Of a DNA stretch of 64,000 nt, positions 1 through 8,355 are shown one piece after another. This stretch comes from Streptomyces sp. NBC_00663 (GTDB lineage Bacteria; Actinomycetota; Actinomycetes; Streptomycetales; Streptomycetaceae), in assembly GCF_036226885.1 (NCBI RefSeq), contig NZ_CP109027.1, positions 3,472,001-3,536,000 of the forward strand, written 5' to 3'. The notes below the pieces were generated by a model. It saw only the letters and a program-made list of their open reading frames with translations. It did no database searches and was not told where the DNA came from. The position numbers were made by a program, and so were the translations under genes. Numbering within the stretch: the stretch's first letter is position 1; each line of letters starts with the position of its first letter.

Positions 1-3
1 GTG

Positions 4-432
4 TCAGAGGCTGTACTCCCGTACCACGCGCCGCACCTGGGCGAAGAGCATGCCCACGTTGACCGACTTGCGGCACACGACCACGGCCACCACGTCCTGC
101 TGCTCGCTCAGCCGCACGAACAGGTGGGTGAGGTTCTCGCTGTTGACGAGGATCTCCTGGAAGAAGTGGTTGTCACTGCTGCTCCCGCGCCGCTCCTTGA
201 AGACGTCCTCGATCATCACGACCGTACGGCCCTGGAAGAGGTCGAGGGTCGCGCCCGCCAGCAGGTCCAGGACCTCGGGCGGGTGGTTGTCGACGGTCTC
301 GTACGACAGCAGCATGCCCGTGGACATGTCGACGATGCCCGCGGCCACACAGTCGGGGGCGTCGGTACGGAGGGACTTGACCAGGCCCATCACCTGGTCG
401 GAGAAACCGGGGGTCATACGCTTCGTCGCCAT
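4..432 (-). CDS. Roadblock/LC7-type protein, 142 aa
   Basis: The product fits the small alpha/beta roadblock/LC7 fold by its size and by the mix of hydrophobic strands and helices (GIVDMSTGMLL near residue 33, VVMIEDVF near 71, VVAVVVCRKSVNVGM near 114). In Streptomyces such proteins usually partner small Ras-like GTPases or sensor kinases; no GTPase gene is visible here, but the gene is close to the left edge and one could lie outside. It is the last visible gene of a three-gene minus-strand operon and starts 4 nt after a second roadblock gene, so the two products probably form a heterodimer. The biological role is unknown. Confidence 0.75.
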   Translation of the reverse strand: MATKRMTPGFSDQVMGLVKSLRTDAPDCVAAGIVDMSTGMLLSYETVDNHPPEVLDLLAGATLDLFQGRTVVMIEDVFKERRGSSSDNHFFQEILVNSENLTHLFVRLSEQQDVVAVVVCRKSVNVGMLFAQVRRVVREYSL

Positions 433-436
433 CCCT

Positions 437-832
437 TCAGACTCCTTCCGCCGCCTTCTCGGTGGGCGCGCTCAGGATCGTGTCGATCCGGTCCAGCGCC
501 CGCTGACTGGCCCGGTGCAGGCCGTCCACGTCCATGCCCTCGTCTCCGAGTACGACCATGAGCGCGGTGTCGCCGACGGCGTAGAAGGCGGCACAGCCGT
601 GGCTGCCGTAGGTCACCGTCCGGCGCAGGGTGCCGCGGGCGGTCGCGCCCACCGTGCGGCGGGCGAGGCCGAGACCGGCCGCGGCGAGGGCGGCGAGCCC
701 CTCCGGGTCGATCGAGTCGGCGGTGTCGGCCGCGATGAGCAGCCCGTCGGCAGCGGCCACGGCGGTGTCGGTGATACCGGTGACCTGTTCCCGTAGTCCC
801 CGCATTTCCAGGGCCAGTGCTTCGCGATCCAT
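437..832 (-). CDS. Roadblock/LC7-type protein, 131 aa
   Basis: Second roadblock/LC7-like protein of the operon. It begins with a short amphipathic helix (MDREALALEMRGLREQV), then the domain with the typical GLLIAADTAD strand-turn-strand near residue 33 and CAAFYAVGDTALMVVLGDEG in the second half. An upstream in-frame ATG at 859 exists, but the ATG at 832 is preceded by GGGGAG at a good distance and gives the better start. It lies 42 nt after the DUF4388-like gene and 4 nt before the other roadblock gene. A regulatory or scaffolding role with a GTPase or kinase is inferred from the family only. Confidence 0.75.
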   Translation of the reverse strand: MDREALALEMRGLREQVTGITDTAVAAADGLLIAADTADSIDPEGLAALAAAGLGLARRTVGATARGTLRRTVTYGSHGCAAFYAVGDTALMVVLGDEGMDVDGLHRASQRALDRIDTILSAPTEKAAEGV

Positions 833-874
833 GCAATCAACTCCCCTATTTCTGTTCACATCTGTTCGGCTTCT

Positions 875-1786
875 TCATTTCGGGGCTCCGTTTCGCAGGC
901 GGAAGAACCCTTTCCAGCTCACTCCGGTCCGGTCCGGGGCGAGTGCTTCGGCGATACCGCTGGCACCCGGGCGTCTTCGGGGCAGGGCGTCGGGCACGGC
1001 GGGCGGTACCGCGGCGGGCGGCGCCGGTGACACCGGAGCCGGTTTCCGCTGCCGGACGCCCTGGCCGTCGGGAGGCGGGCGGACCGGGATCGGGGCGGGT
1101 GCGTCGGGGCACTCCAGAAGCCCCTCGGCGAGCATCCGGGCGATCTCGACGGTCACCGTGTAGACCCCGCGACCGGTACGGAAGGCCAGGTCACGTGCGG
1201 TGCTCCGGCCGTCCGCCGCGTCGAGGAGGGCGCGTTGCAGCGGGCTGAGCGTGCCGCGGTCCGCGCCGGGGACGGGGGCCGGCCGCTCGCGGTCGGGGCG
1301 CAGCGGGTGGGGCAGGGTCGAGAGGGCGGCGAGCCGGCGGGTGGCGTCCTGGAGCAGCCGTACGCAGGTCTCGCCCACGGCGACGGTGGCGAACGGCTCG
1401 GCCTCGGCGACGCGTTCGCAGCCGTGCACCCGGCCGGCGACGATCGCGAAGGCCGCGTCGTGCAGCGCCATCACGCAGACGACCCTGAGCTGGGCGGATC
1501 CGGCGTAGCCACGGCCGATCAGCCCGGTCGCGGGCCAGCGTGCCCCACCCGACTCCCGTACCACCTCGGCCCACTGCTCGCCGCTGACCCGTCCGGAGCG
1601 CAGCAGCAGTGCCTCCGGTCCTGGCGCCCCGGGGCTCTCGGCGCCCACGACCAGCCCGGCCCGCAGATGAAGGGTGCCGCCGGGCGCCCCGGCCACCTGT
1701 AGCCGTCCGGTGAACTCCTCGCGCCCGCACCGGTGCAGGGCGTGCGCCAGGAGGTCGTAGCCGACGCGGTCGAGGGAGTACCGCAT
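875..1786 (-). CDS. DUF4388-like (PATAN-type) protein, 303 aa
   Basis: The N-terminal 90 residues (GRLQVAGAPGGTLHLRAGLVVGAES) read like a DUF4388/PATAN domain: a gene-product strand, a hairpin, then a statement of what the module reads out. A winged-helix-like segment follows at roughly residues 170-225 (LSPLQRALLDAADGRSTARD), and the last 80 residues are Pro/Arg-rich and probably disordered. The ORF can be extended upstream to 1927, but the ATG at 1786 has a GGGGAG ribosome site and starts at the conserved region. First gene of the operon with two roadblock proteins, which suggests a shared signalling complex. Function is inferred weakly. Confidence 0.65.
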   Translation of the reverse strand: MRYSLDRVGYDLLAHALHRCGREEFTGRLQVAGAPGGTLHLRAGLVVGAESPGAPGPEALLLRSGRVSGEQWAEVVRESGGARWPATGLIGRGYAGSAQLRVVCVMALHDAAFAIVAGRVHGCERVAEAEPFATVAVGETCVRLLQDATRRLAALSTLPHPLRPDRERPAPVPGADRGTLSPLQRALLDAADGRSTARDLAFRTGRGVYTVTVEIARMLAEGLLECPDAPAPIPVRPPPDGQGVRQRKPAPVSPAPPAAVPPAVPDALPRRRPGASGIAEALAPDRTGVSWKGFFRLRNGAPK

Positions 1787-1963
1787 GCCGCCATCACTCC
1801 CCCTGGCATTTCGCACATACGCCTGGCGCGTAGCACTGAGGGGGGTATGTGTATCAGCCGTAGGGCATATGTCGAGCGGGGTATTCCTGCCTGCCCCCAG
1901 CTGACGGAATTTGAAATATGGCGCCATTCAATTCGCTGTGTTCGGCGCTCATTTGAACGAATC

Positions 1964-2932
1964 TCAGGTGAGATTCTCCGGTCGGTCGAGCACCCGTACG
2001 GGCAGGGGCCGCAGCGCTTCCCGCAGGGCGGCGGCCAGTTCGCCGTACTCCGCGCTGCGCGCCGCGCCCGTGCGCATGGCGAGGGCGACGCGGCGGGCCG
2101 GGGCGGGTTCGGCGAAGGAGGCGGTGCGGAGCTGGTCGCTGCGGGAGGTCTCGACCCTGACCGCGGTGCGCGGCAGCAGCGTCACCCCGAGCCCGCCGGC
2201 GACGAGTTGGACCAGGGTGGCGAGTCCGGCGGCTGTGGTGGTGACGGGGGCGTCCGCGCGTCCGGCCTCACGGCAGATGTCGAGGGCCTGGTCGCGCAGG
2301 CAGTGGCCCTCGTCCAGGAGGAGCAGGTTGAGCTCCTTCAGCGCCTCGCGCGCGATGCCCTCGCGCCCGCCGAGCGGATGACCGAGGGGCGTGACGAGAA
2401 CGAAGTCCTCGTCGAAGAGCGGGAGTTCGACGACCCCGGGCACACCGAGCGGCACAGCGAGCAGGAGCAGGTCGAGGCGGCCGGTGGTGAGGCCGTCGAC
2501 GAGGCTGGCGGTCTGCTCCTCGTGCACCTGGAGATCGAGGTGCGGATAGCGGTCGTGGACGAGCCGGAGGACGGTGGGCAGGAGGTAGGGCGCGACGGTC
2601 GGGATCACACCGAGCCGCAGCACGCCGGTGAAGGGGGCCCGTACCGCCTCGGCCTCCGCCATGAGCGCGCCGACCTCCTCCAGGACCGCTTTCGCGCGCA
2701 CGGCGAGCCGCTCGCCCGCCGGTGAGAGCAGCACCTTGCGGGTGGTGCGCTCCAGCAGCGTGACCCCGAGGGCCTCCTCCAGCGCCGCGACGGCTCCGGA
2801 CAGGGCGGGCTGGCTCATGCCGATCGCGGCGGCGGCGTCCCGGAAGTGCAGATGCTCGGCGACGGCGGCGAAGGCACGCAGCTGGGCGAGGCTCGGCTGG
2901 CGCCTCTTGGCCCCGACGCTACTCACGGTCAC
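1964..2932 (-). CDS. oxyR: OxyR-type LysR peroxide sensor
   Basis: LysR-family activator of 322 aa that senses hydrogen peroxide. The winged HTH occupies residues 8-70 (SLAQLRAFAAVAEHLHFRDA, then QPALSGAVAALEEALGVTLLER). The effector domain contains the OxyR redox signature GHCLRDQALDIC: two cysteines separated by eight residues, as in the Cys199/Cys208 pair of E. coli OxyR. The chosen GTG at 2932 has AAAGGAG six bases upstream; a further GTG two codons later is possible. The gene is divergent from ahpC, with a 136-bp shared control region, exactly the oxyR-ahpCD arrangement of Streptomyces. Downstream it faces no coupled gene. Confidence 0.95.
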   Translation of the reverse strand: MTVSSVGAKRRQPSLAQLRAFAAVAEHLHFRDAAAAIGMSQPALSGAVAALEEALGVTLLERTTRKVLLSPAGERLAVRAKAVLEEVGALMAEAEAVRAPFTGVLRLGVIPTVAPYLLPTVLRLVHDRYPHLDLQVHEEQTASLVDGLTTGRLDLLLLAVPLGVPGVVELPLFDEDFVLVTPLGHPLGGREGIAREALKELNLLLLDEGHCLRDQALDICREAGRADAPVTTTAAGLATLVQLVAGGLGVTLLPRTAVRVETSRSDQLRTASFAEPAPARRVALAMRTGAARSAEYGELAAALREALRPLPVRVLDRPENLT

Positions 2933-3068
2933 TGATAGCTCCTTTCGATCAACACTCCCAAGTGTAGCGATTTCCGCAATCAATGCACCTTGTGCAAGCA
3001 TCGCCCCCGTCCAACCCATGGGAAAGGCCCTTCACAAGAGGGCGCTTTCCTCGCTGCAAGGAGAATTC
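2933..3068. promoter_or_regulatory. oxyR/ahpC divergent control region
   Basis: Contains two perfect inverted repeats: ACACT-CCCA-AGTGT at 2952-2965, embedded in a longer imperfect palindrome, and TGCAC-CTT-GTGCA at 2984-2996. LysR regulators bind dyads of about this size, so these are the candidate OxyR boxes serving both directions. The ahpC ribosome site AAGGAG is at 3058-3063. Confidence 0.7.
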
Positions 3069-3623
3069 GTGCTCACTGTCGGTGACAAGTTCCCCGCCTT
3101 CGAACTGACCGCCTGTGTCTCGCTGGAGAAGGGCAAGGAGTTCGCGACGATCGACCACAAGTCCTACGAGGGCAAGTGGAAGGTCGTGTTCGCATGGCCC
3201 GCCGACTTCACGTTCGTGTGCCCGACGGAGATCGCCGCCTTCGGCAAGCTCAACGAGGAGTTCGCCGACCGCGACGCGCAGATCCTCGGCTTCTCCGGCG
3301 ACTCCGAGTACGTCCACCACGCCTGGCGCAAGGACCACGACGACCTGCGCGAGCTGCCGTTCCCGATGCTGGCCGACACCCGGCGCGAGCTGATGCGCGA
3401 CCTGGGCATCGAGGGCGAGGACGGCTTCGCCAAGCGCGCGGTGTTCATCGTGGACCAGAACAACGAGATCCAGTTCTCGATGGTGACCGCGGGCTCGGTC
3501 GGCCGTAACCCCAAGGAGGTCCTGCGGGTCCTCGACGCGCTCCAGACGGACGAGCTCTGCCCGTGCAACTGGACCAAGGGCGACGAGACCCTGGACGCCG
3601 GCAAGCTGCTCGCCGGGGAGTGA
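3069..3623 (+). CDS. ahpC: Alkyl hydroperoxide reductase AhpC (2-Cys peroxiredoxin)
   Basis: Typical 2-Cys peroxiredoxin of 184 aa reducing hydrogen and organic peroxides in the cytosol. The peroxidatic Cys51 is in FTFVCPTE and the resolving Cys164 in ELCPCNW; the catalytic Arg/Thr environment (PADFTFVCPTE) is intact. Start is the GTG at 3069 (VLTVGDKFPAF), six bases after AAGGAG; the much longer upstream extension of the frame runs through the oxyR coding region and is not real. The stop is 6 nt before ahpD. In actinobacteria AhpC is recycled through AhpD rather than AhpF, consistent with the pairing. Regulation by the divergent OxyR is expected. Confidence 0.96.
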   Translation: MLTVGDKFPAFELTACVSLEKGKEFATIDHKSYEGKWKVVFAWPADFTFVCPTEIAAFGKLNEEFADRDAQILGFSGDSEYVHHAWRKDHDDLRELPFPMLADTRRELMRDLGIEGEDGFAKRAVFIVDQNNEIQFSMVTAGSVGRNPKEVLRVLDALQTDELCPCNWTKGDETLDAGKLLAGE

Positions 3624-3629
3624 CCTGAG

Positions 3630-4163
3630 ATGTCCCTCGACTCCCTCAAGTCCCGCATACCGGACTACGCCAAGGACCTGAAGCTCAACCTCGGCTCGGT
3701 CATCGGCAATTCGGACCTGCCGGCCCAGCAGCTGTGGGGCACGGTACTGGCGACGGCGATCGCCTCCCGCTCCCCGATCGTGCTGCGCGAGCTGGCGCCG
3801 GAGGCGGCGGCGAACCTGTCGCCGGAGGCGTACACGGCGGCCAAGTCCGCCGCCGCGGTGATGGCGATGAACAACGTCTTCTACCGCACCCGCCATCTGC
3901 TCTCGGACCACGAGTACGGCACCCTGCGCGCGGGCCTGCGGATGAACGTCATCGGCAACCCCGGCGTCGACAAGGTCGACTTCGAGCTGTGGTCCTTCGC
4001 GGTGTCCGCGATCAACGGCTGCGGCATGTGCCTGGACTCCCACGAACAGGTCCTGCGCAAGGCGGGCCTGGACCGGGAGGTCGTCCAGGAGGCGTTCAAG
4101 ATCGCGTCGGTCGTCCAGGCGGTCAGTGTGACGCTGGAGGCTGAGGCGGTTCTGGCCGAGTAG
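3630..4163 (+). CDS. ahpD: AhpD alkylhydroperoxidase
   Basis: AhpD of 177 aa, the all-helical CMD-fold protein that shuttles electrons from dihydrolipoamide proteins to AhpC and has weak peroxidase activity. The active site is complete: Glu119, Cys131-Gly-Met-Cys134 and His138 in [11 protein letters not shown]. It starts with ATG 6 nt after the ahpC stop, so the pair forms an OxyR-controlled operon. Its last 41 bases overlap the 3' end of the opposing AI-2E-family gene, and a strong hairpin follows 14 nt after its stop codon. Confidence 0.95.
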   Translation: MSLDSLKSRIPDYAKDLKLNLGSVIGNSDLPAQQLWGTVLATAIASRSPIVLRELAPEAAANLSPEAYTAAKSAAAVMAMNNVFYRTRHLLSDHEYGTLRAGLRMNVIGNPGVDKVDFELWSFAVSAINGCGMCLDSHEQVLRKAGLDREVVQEAFKIASVVQAVSVTLEAEAVLAE

Positions 4164-5460
4164 CGGCGTCCTCGACGGGGTCCGGGGGCGGTGCCCCCGG
4201 ACCCTGCGCGGGTGCCGCGGCGGGGTGGGCCGCCTCCACCCCCTGGGAGTACGACCGCAGATAGCCGACCACCGTGTTGGTCACCGCCACCAGCGGCACC
4301 GCGACGACCGCGCCGCCGATCCCCGCGACCATCCCGCCCGCCGCGACCGACAGCACCACCGCCAGCGGATGCACCCGCACCGCGCGGCCCAGGATGAACG
4401 GTTGCAGGATGTGCCCCTCGATCTGCTGCACCGCCAGCACGACCGCGAGGGCCATGACCGCCGTGAACACGCCCTGCGTCACCAGCGCGACCACCACCGC
4501 CAGCGCGCCGGAGACCACCGCGCCGACCAGCGGGATGAACGCGAACAGGAAGATGAAGACCGCCAGCGGCACGGCCATCGGCACACCCAGGAAGTAGATG
4601 CCGAGGCCGATGAAGATGGCGTCGATCAGGGCCACTATCACCGTGCCGCGCACATAGGCCGTCAGCGTGCGCCACGCCCGCGGACCCGCGCCCGCGACCC
4701 CCGGCCGGGCCGCCGCCGGCACCAGCTTCAGCGTCCACTCCCAGATGCGCCGGCCGTCGTACAGCAGGAACAGGGTGGAGAAGAACGTCAGCAGGATGCC
4801 GGTCAGCGCCTCGACCACGACCTGGACGCCCTCCAGGCCCGCGGAGGTGATCTGGTCGGTGTTGGCGCCGACCGCGTCCGCCAGGTTCTTGGAGATCTGG
4901 TTGATCTGCTTCTCGGTGACGTGGAAGGGGCTCTTCAGCAGCCAGTCACGCAGATCGTCGATGCCGTTCTGGATCTGGTCGGAGAGGTCGTCGATGTTCT
5001 CCATGACCTGCCAGGTCACGAACCAGCCGAGCAGCCCGAGGACGACGAAGCCGAAGATCGCGGTGAGCGCGGTGGCCAGACCGCGCGGCACGCCGTACCG
5101 CTTGAGCCGGGCCACCGTCGGTTGCAGCAGGGCCGTGATGAGCAGGGCCACCACAAAGGCGAAGACGACGAGTTGTACGGCGCTGATGACCCGCATCAGG
5201 ACCCAGACGGTGCCCGCGAGGACGAGCAGCCGCCAGCCGGCCTCCGCGGCGACCCGCACGCCCCACGGCACCGCCTGCGCGGGATCGGGTCGCTGGACCA
5301 CCACGGGCGCCTGGTCGGCGGGGGGCGGCGTCGGCGCGGGCGGCTCGGCGGAGTCCTCGGCCTCCTCCCGCTCCACCTCGGCGCGACGCTCGTCCAACCG
5401 TTCCCCCATCTCGCTCAGTCCGGCTCCGACCCGGCCGAGCCACCGTGGCACTCGCGACAT
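4123..5460 (-). CDS. AI-2E family transporter (TqsA/YdiK-like)
   Basis: Integral membrane protein of 445 aa with about eight hydrophobic segments in two blocks (residues 75-150 and 215-370). A cytoplasmic N-terminus rich in Glu/Arg/Pro and an Ala/Pro-rich tail flank them. It shows the family hallmarks [12 protein letters not shown] near residue 120 and a [14 protein letters not shown] stretch near 300, followed by [13 protein letters not shown]. Members export small molecules or act as Na+/H+ antiporters; the substrate is unknown. Start ATG 5460 ([12 protein letters not shown]). The final codons run through the ahpD terminator hairpin and 41 nt of ahpD, so the tail after residue about 410 may be a late addition. 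Confidence 0.85.
   Translation of the reverse strand: MSRVPRWLGRVGAGLSEMGERLDERRAEVEREEAEDSAEPPAPTPPPADQAPVVVQRPDPAQAVPWGVRVAAEAGWRLLVLAGTVWVLMRVISAVQLVVFAFVVALLITALLQPTVARLKRYGVPRGLATALTAIFGFVVLGLLGWFVTWQVMENIDDLSDQIQNGIDDLRDWLLKSPFHVTEKQINQISKNLADAVGANTDQITSAGLEGVQVVVEALTGILLTFFSTLFLLYDGRRIWEWTLKLVPAAARPGVAGAGPRAWRTLTAYVRGTVIVALIDAIFIGLGIYFLGVPMAVPLAVFIFLFAFIPLVGAVVSGALAVVVALVTQGVFTAVMALAVVLAVQQIEGHILQPFILGRAVRVHPLAVVLSVAAGGMVAGIGGAVVAVPLVAVTNTVVGYLRSYSQGVEAAHPAAAPAQGPGAPPPDPVEDAATRPEPPQPPASH
4178..4204 (+). terminator. Perfect 12-bp hairpin after ahpD
   Basis: Arms GGGTCCGGGGGC and GCCCCCGGACCC with a three-base loop. It lies 14 nt behind the ahpD stop and so is the probable ahpCD terminator, of the U-less type common in Streptomyces. 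Unusually, it is inside the 3' coding end of the opposing AI-2E-family gene. Confidence 0.65.
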
Positions 5461-5545
5461 GATCCGTCCTCTTCCCCCGTCTCTCCCCACCACTCCCCCT
5501 GGAGCCGTCCGTCCCGACCGTACATGCGGGGCCGGAGAACAGCGA

Positions 5546-5577
5546 AAGCCCCTCACCGAAAGGACGGTGAGGGGCTT
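5546..5577 (-). terminator. Terminator of the transglycosylase gene
   Basis: Thirteen-base inverted repeat (AAGCCCCTCACCG / CGGTGAGGGGCTT) with a 6-base loop, 41 bases behind the stop codon of the minus-strand transglycosylase gene and upstream of the AI-2E gene. The minus-strand RNA ends in GGGGCTTTCGC. Confidence 0.8.
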
Positions 5578-5618
5578 CGCAAGGTTGAGCGGGGTACGGC
5601 TCCGTACCCGCGGCCCGC

Positions 5619-6302
5619 CTAGTACCAGTGGTTGGCCTGCCAGAAGGACCAGGCCTCGCACGGGCTGCCGTAGCGGCTGTCCATGTAGTTGAGGCCCCAC
5701 TTGATCTGGGTGGCGGGGTTGGTGCGCCAGTCGTCGCCGACCGAGGACATCTTCGAGCCGGGCAGCGCCTGGAAGAGGCCGTAGGCGCCGGAGGAGGCGT
5801 TGACGGCGGTGTAGTTCCAGCTGGACTCGTGGTCCACGATGTTGCTGAAGCACTGGAACTGGCCGCTCGGCACCATCTGGGCGGCCATCGCCTGGATCTG
5901 CGCGGCGGTGTACGAGCTCTGCACCGGGAAGCTGGAAGAGCTGCGGGACGCGGCGGCCTTGGCCTCCAGGCGCTCCTTGGCTTCCTTGGCGGCCTTCTCG
6001 GCGTCGGCCTTCTTCTGGATCGCCGACTCGGCAGCGGCCTTGCGGGCCGATTCCTCGGCGTCCTTCTTGGCGCTGGCGTCGGCCTGGATGGCCTGGACGT
6101 TGGCCTGCTGCGTCAGGGATGCGGTCTGCACCTGGGCCTGCTGGCCCGCGGGTATGTCCGCGAGGAGCGTCGAATCGGCTACTGCCGCCTCGGCGTCGTT
6201 GGTCTGTGCGGTGCTGCCCGAGGCAACGCCGACGACGCTTCCGACAGCGGTGACCGCGGTGGCAGAGGCCACTGCGAATCCCCGGACCGAAATCGGACTC
6301 AC
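5619..6302 (-). CDS. Secreted lytic transglycosylase-like protein
   Basis: Exported 227-aa protein. A signal peptide is visible (ISVRGFAVASATAVTAVGSVVGVASGS), followed by a long Ala/Lys/Glu-rich coiled coil of about 60 residues (roughly 65-120). The C-terminal 80-residue transglycosylase/SLT-like domain contains HESSWNYTAVNASSGAYGLFQ, with the catalytic Glu in ESSWN, and ends in WSFWQANHWY. It cleaves peptidoglycan in the wall, probably during growth or germination. The GTG at 6302 is preceded by GAAGGA. The RNA leader is long and highly structured (see separate entry) and a terminator follows the gene. An Rpf-like activity cannot be excluded, but the domain reads as SLT type. Confidence 0.85.
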   Translation of the reverse strand: MSPISVRGFAVASATAVTAVGSVVGVASGSTAQTNDAEAAVADSTLLADIPAGQQAQVQTASLTQQANVQAIQADASAKKDAEESARKAAAESAIQKKADAEKAAKEAKERLEAKAAASRSSSSFPVQSSYTAAQIQAMAAQMVPSGQFQCFSNIVDHESSWNYTAVNASSGAYGLFQALPGSKMSSVGDDWRTNPATQIKWGLNYMDSRYGSPCEAWSFWQANHWY

Positions 6303-6642
6303 ACGGTTTCCTTCCAGCGTCGTCCGCTTCGGTGACCCTGGCGGACGCAATCTTGCCCCTGACGCTGACCTCCCAACTGCGGGTCACGGGAGGTACGGGC
6401 CCGGTGGGCAACTCCCGTGCGGGAGGCGCCGCGTGGTGCTCGGGCGGCATACGACGTCGACTATGGAGTTGAAGCTGGTGTTGCTGTGGTGCCGTACCGC
6501 TGGCGGTACAGATGTGTCGTATGCGGGGCCTGACAGGAGTGAGACTCTGCCGTAACCGGACGCCGGGTGGCAATTCTGAGTTGCGTGTGAAAGCTCACAT
6601 CCCGTTTGGCCCCAGGGATTCTGAGAAACAGCAACACGCGAA
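6303..6642 (-). promoter_or_regulatory. Structured 5' leader of the transglycosylase gene
   Basis: No gene fits this 340-bp gap. Read on the minus strand it holds four alternating complementary segments: CTCCCG (6425-6420), CGGGAG (6417-6412), CTCCCG (6392-6387) and GGGAGG (6374-6369). Pairings 1:2, 2:3 and 3:4 are mutually exclusive, as in attenuators and riboswitches. A further perfect hairpin GTACCG/CGGTAC lies at 6494-6509, and a hairpin with GTCCGC/GCGGAC arms (6322-6346) sits directly before the ribosome site. Streptomyces wall-hydrolase genes are known to carry c-di-AMP (ydaO) riboswitches; I could not match that consensus with certainty. Confidence 0.45.
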
Positions 6643-6683
6643 GGCGCCGCCCGGCTAGGCTCTTCGCCTTTCCGGACGGCGCC
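6643..6683 (-). terminator. Terminator of the phoH-like gene
   Basis: Twelve-base arms (GGCGCCGTCCGG / CCGGGCGGCGCC on the minus strand, one G-U pair) with a 17-base loop, 18 bases after the stop codon of the PIN-PhoH gene. Confidence 0.7.
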
Positions 6684-6700
6684 AACTGGCCGTGATTACC

Positions 6701-8026
6701 TCAGATTTGCCCGTCCTCCAGCATTTCGGTCACAAGGGCCGCAATCTGGGACCTCTCGGACCGCGTCAGCGTGACGTGGGCGAAGAGCGGATGTCCCTTC
6801 AGCTTCTCCACGACGGCGACGACACCGTCGTACCGCCCCACCCGCAGGTTGTCCCGCTGGGCCACGTCATGGGTGAGAACCACCCGTGAATTGGCGCCGA
6901 TTCGGGACAGAACGGTGAGAAGCACATTCCGTTCCAGCGACTGCGCCTCGTCCACGATCACGAACGCGTCGTGCAGCGAGCGTCCGCGGATATGGGTGAG
7001 GGGCAGTACTTCGAGCATCCCGCGCGCGGTGACCTCCTCGATGACCTCGCGGCTGGTGACCGCGGACAGCGTGTCGAAGACCGCCTGCGCCCAGGGGCTC
7101 ATCTTCTCGGACTCGGAACCGGGCAGATAGCCCAGCTCCTGCCCGCCCACCGCGTACAGCGGCCGGAAGACCATCACCTTCTTGTGCTGGCGTCGCTCCA
7201 GCACGGCCTCCAGGCCCGCGCACAGCGCGAGCGCGGACTTGCCGGTGCCGGCCCGGCCGCCCATCGAGACGATGCCGACGTCCGGGTCGAGGAGCAGGTC
7301 GAGCGCGATCCGCTGCTCGGCGCTCCTGCCCTTGATGCCGAACGCCTCCCGGTCGCCGCGCACCAGACGGACGTTCCCGTCCGGCGAGACGCGTCCCAGC
7401 GCCTTGCCGCGCTCGGAGTGGATGGTCAGCCCGGTGTGCACGGGCAGGTCGGACGCCTCGGGCACATACACATGCCCTTCCTCGAAGAGGATGTCCACCT
7501 GTTCGCCCGGCAGGGTCAGTTCGGACATTCCGGTCCAGCCGGAGGAGCCCGTGATGGCGAGCTCCGCGCGGTACTCCTCTGCGAGGAGACCGACGGAAGA
7601 GGCCTTGATCCTGAGCGGGAGGTCCTTCGAGACGACAGTGACGTCGTATCCCTCGGCCTGCAAATTGCGGGCGACCGCGAGGATGCGGGAGTCGTTGTCC
7701 CCCAGGCGGTAGCCGCTGGGCAGCACGCTGGGGTCCGAGTGGTTGAGCTCGACACGAACGGTTCCGCCGAGTTCCCCGATCGGAATGGGGGCGTCGAGAC
7801 GGCCGTGCCGGACCCGGAAGTCGTCGAGCAGCCGCAGGGCCTGCCGGGCGAAGTAGCCGAGCTCGGGATGGTGCCGCTTGGCCTCCAACTCCGTGACCAC
7901 GACGATGGGGAGCACTACCTCGTGCTCGTCGAAGCGGTTCAGGGCGTTCGGGTCCGACAGCAGAACACTGGTGTCGAGAACATAGGTGCGCCGGTCTGGC
8001 TTGTGGCGCTTTGTGCTGGTCACCAC
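6701..8026 (-). CDS. PIN-PhoH fusion ATPase (PhoH2/YlaK type)
   Basis: Cytosolic 441-aa protein combining an N-terminal PIN RNase domain ([15 protein letters not shown] at about 12-26; acidic residues [16 protein letters not shown]) with a C-terminal PhoH ATPase. The ATPase has Walker [13 protein letters not shown] near residue 258 and Walker [10 protein letters not shown] near 365. Family members unwind and cleave RNA. The start is uncertain: GTG codons at 8026 and 8023 precede the conserved region but lack a close ribosome site, while an in-frame ATG at 8266 has no homologous-looking sequence after it. A hairpin terminator follows. Confidence 0.88.
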   Translation of the reverse strand: MVTSTKRHKPDRRTYVLDTSVLLSDPNALNRFDEHEVVLPIVVVTELEAKRHHPELGYFARQALRLLDDFRVRHGRLDAPIPIGELGGTVRVELNHSDPSVLPSGYRLGDNDSRILAVARNLQAEGYDVTVVSKDLPLRIKASSVGLLAEEYRAELAITGSSGWTGMSELTLPGEQVDILFEEGHVYVPEASDLPVHTGLTIHSERGKALGRVSPDGNVRLVRGDREAFGIKGRSAEQRIALDLLLDPDVGIVSMGGRAGTGKSALALCAGLEAVLERRQHKKVMVFRPLYAVGGQELGYLPGSESEKMSPWAQAVFDTLSAVTSREVIEEVTARGMLEVLPLTHIRGRSLHDAFVIVDEAQSLERNVLLTVLSRIGANSRVVLTHDVAQRDNLRVGRYDGVVAVVEKLKGHPLFAHVTLTRSERSQIAALVTEMLEDGQI

Positions 8027-8355
8027 GGAAGGACGTACCCCCTCGGATGAGGTCGGGGAGCGACGGAGTGGAGCTGGACCGGTCGACGGCCCGTCTGCAC
8101 GGGCCGGAAACCGGCCCTCCGCCTGTTCGTCCGTGCGGTCGCCGCACGATCGGGCTGGTGCAAAGGGCCTCCCGGGCGGACGGCCCCGTGCCGCCCGCTG
8201 AGGATCCGACACCCGTGGTTCGGGCGTCGACCTGCTTGGCTTATGCCCTCGAACATGCGTCACCATGCCGACGCGTAGGTCGGCGCGTAGGTGAACTCCT
8301 TGTTACTTCCGTCCCGAAGGGGGTAGGCGGCCCGCCCCTTGAGGGGGTACGTGCG
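8027..8355. other. Gap between uppS-like and phoH-like genes
   Basis: About 330 bases without a convincing gene, except that the phoH-like frame stays open to an ATG at 8266. It contains the direct repeat CGCGTAGGT twice (near 8273 and 8287) and should carry the phoH promoter. I see no terminator for the gene upstream. Confidence 0.4.

Noticed and set aside
6303..6642. ydaO (c-di-AMP) riboswitch as firm annotation
   Set aside because: Gene type fits, but I could not match the conserved core by eye; kept as hypothesis only.
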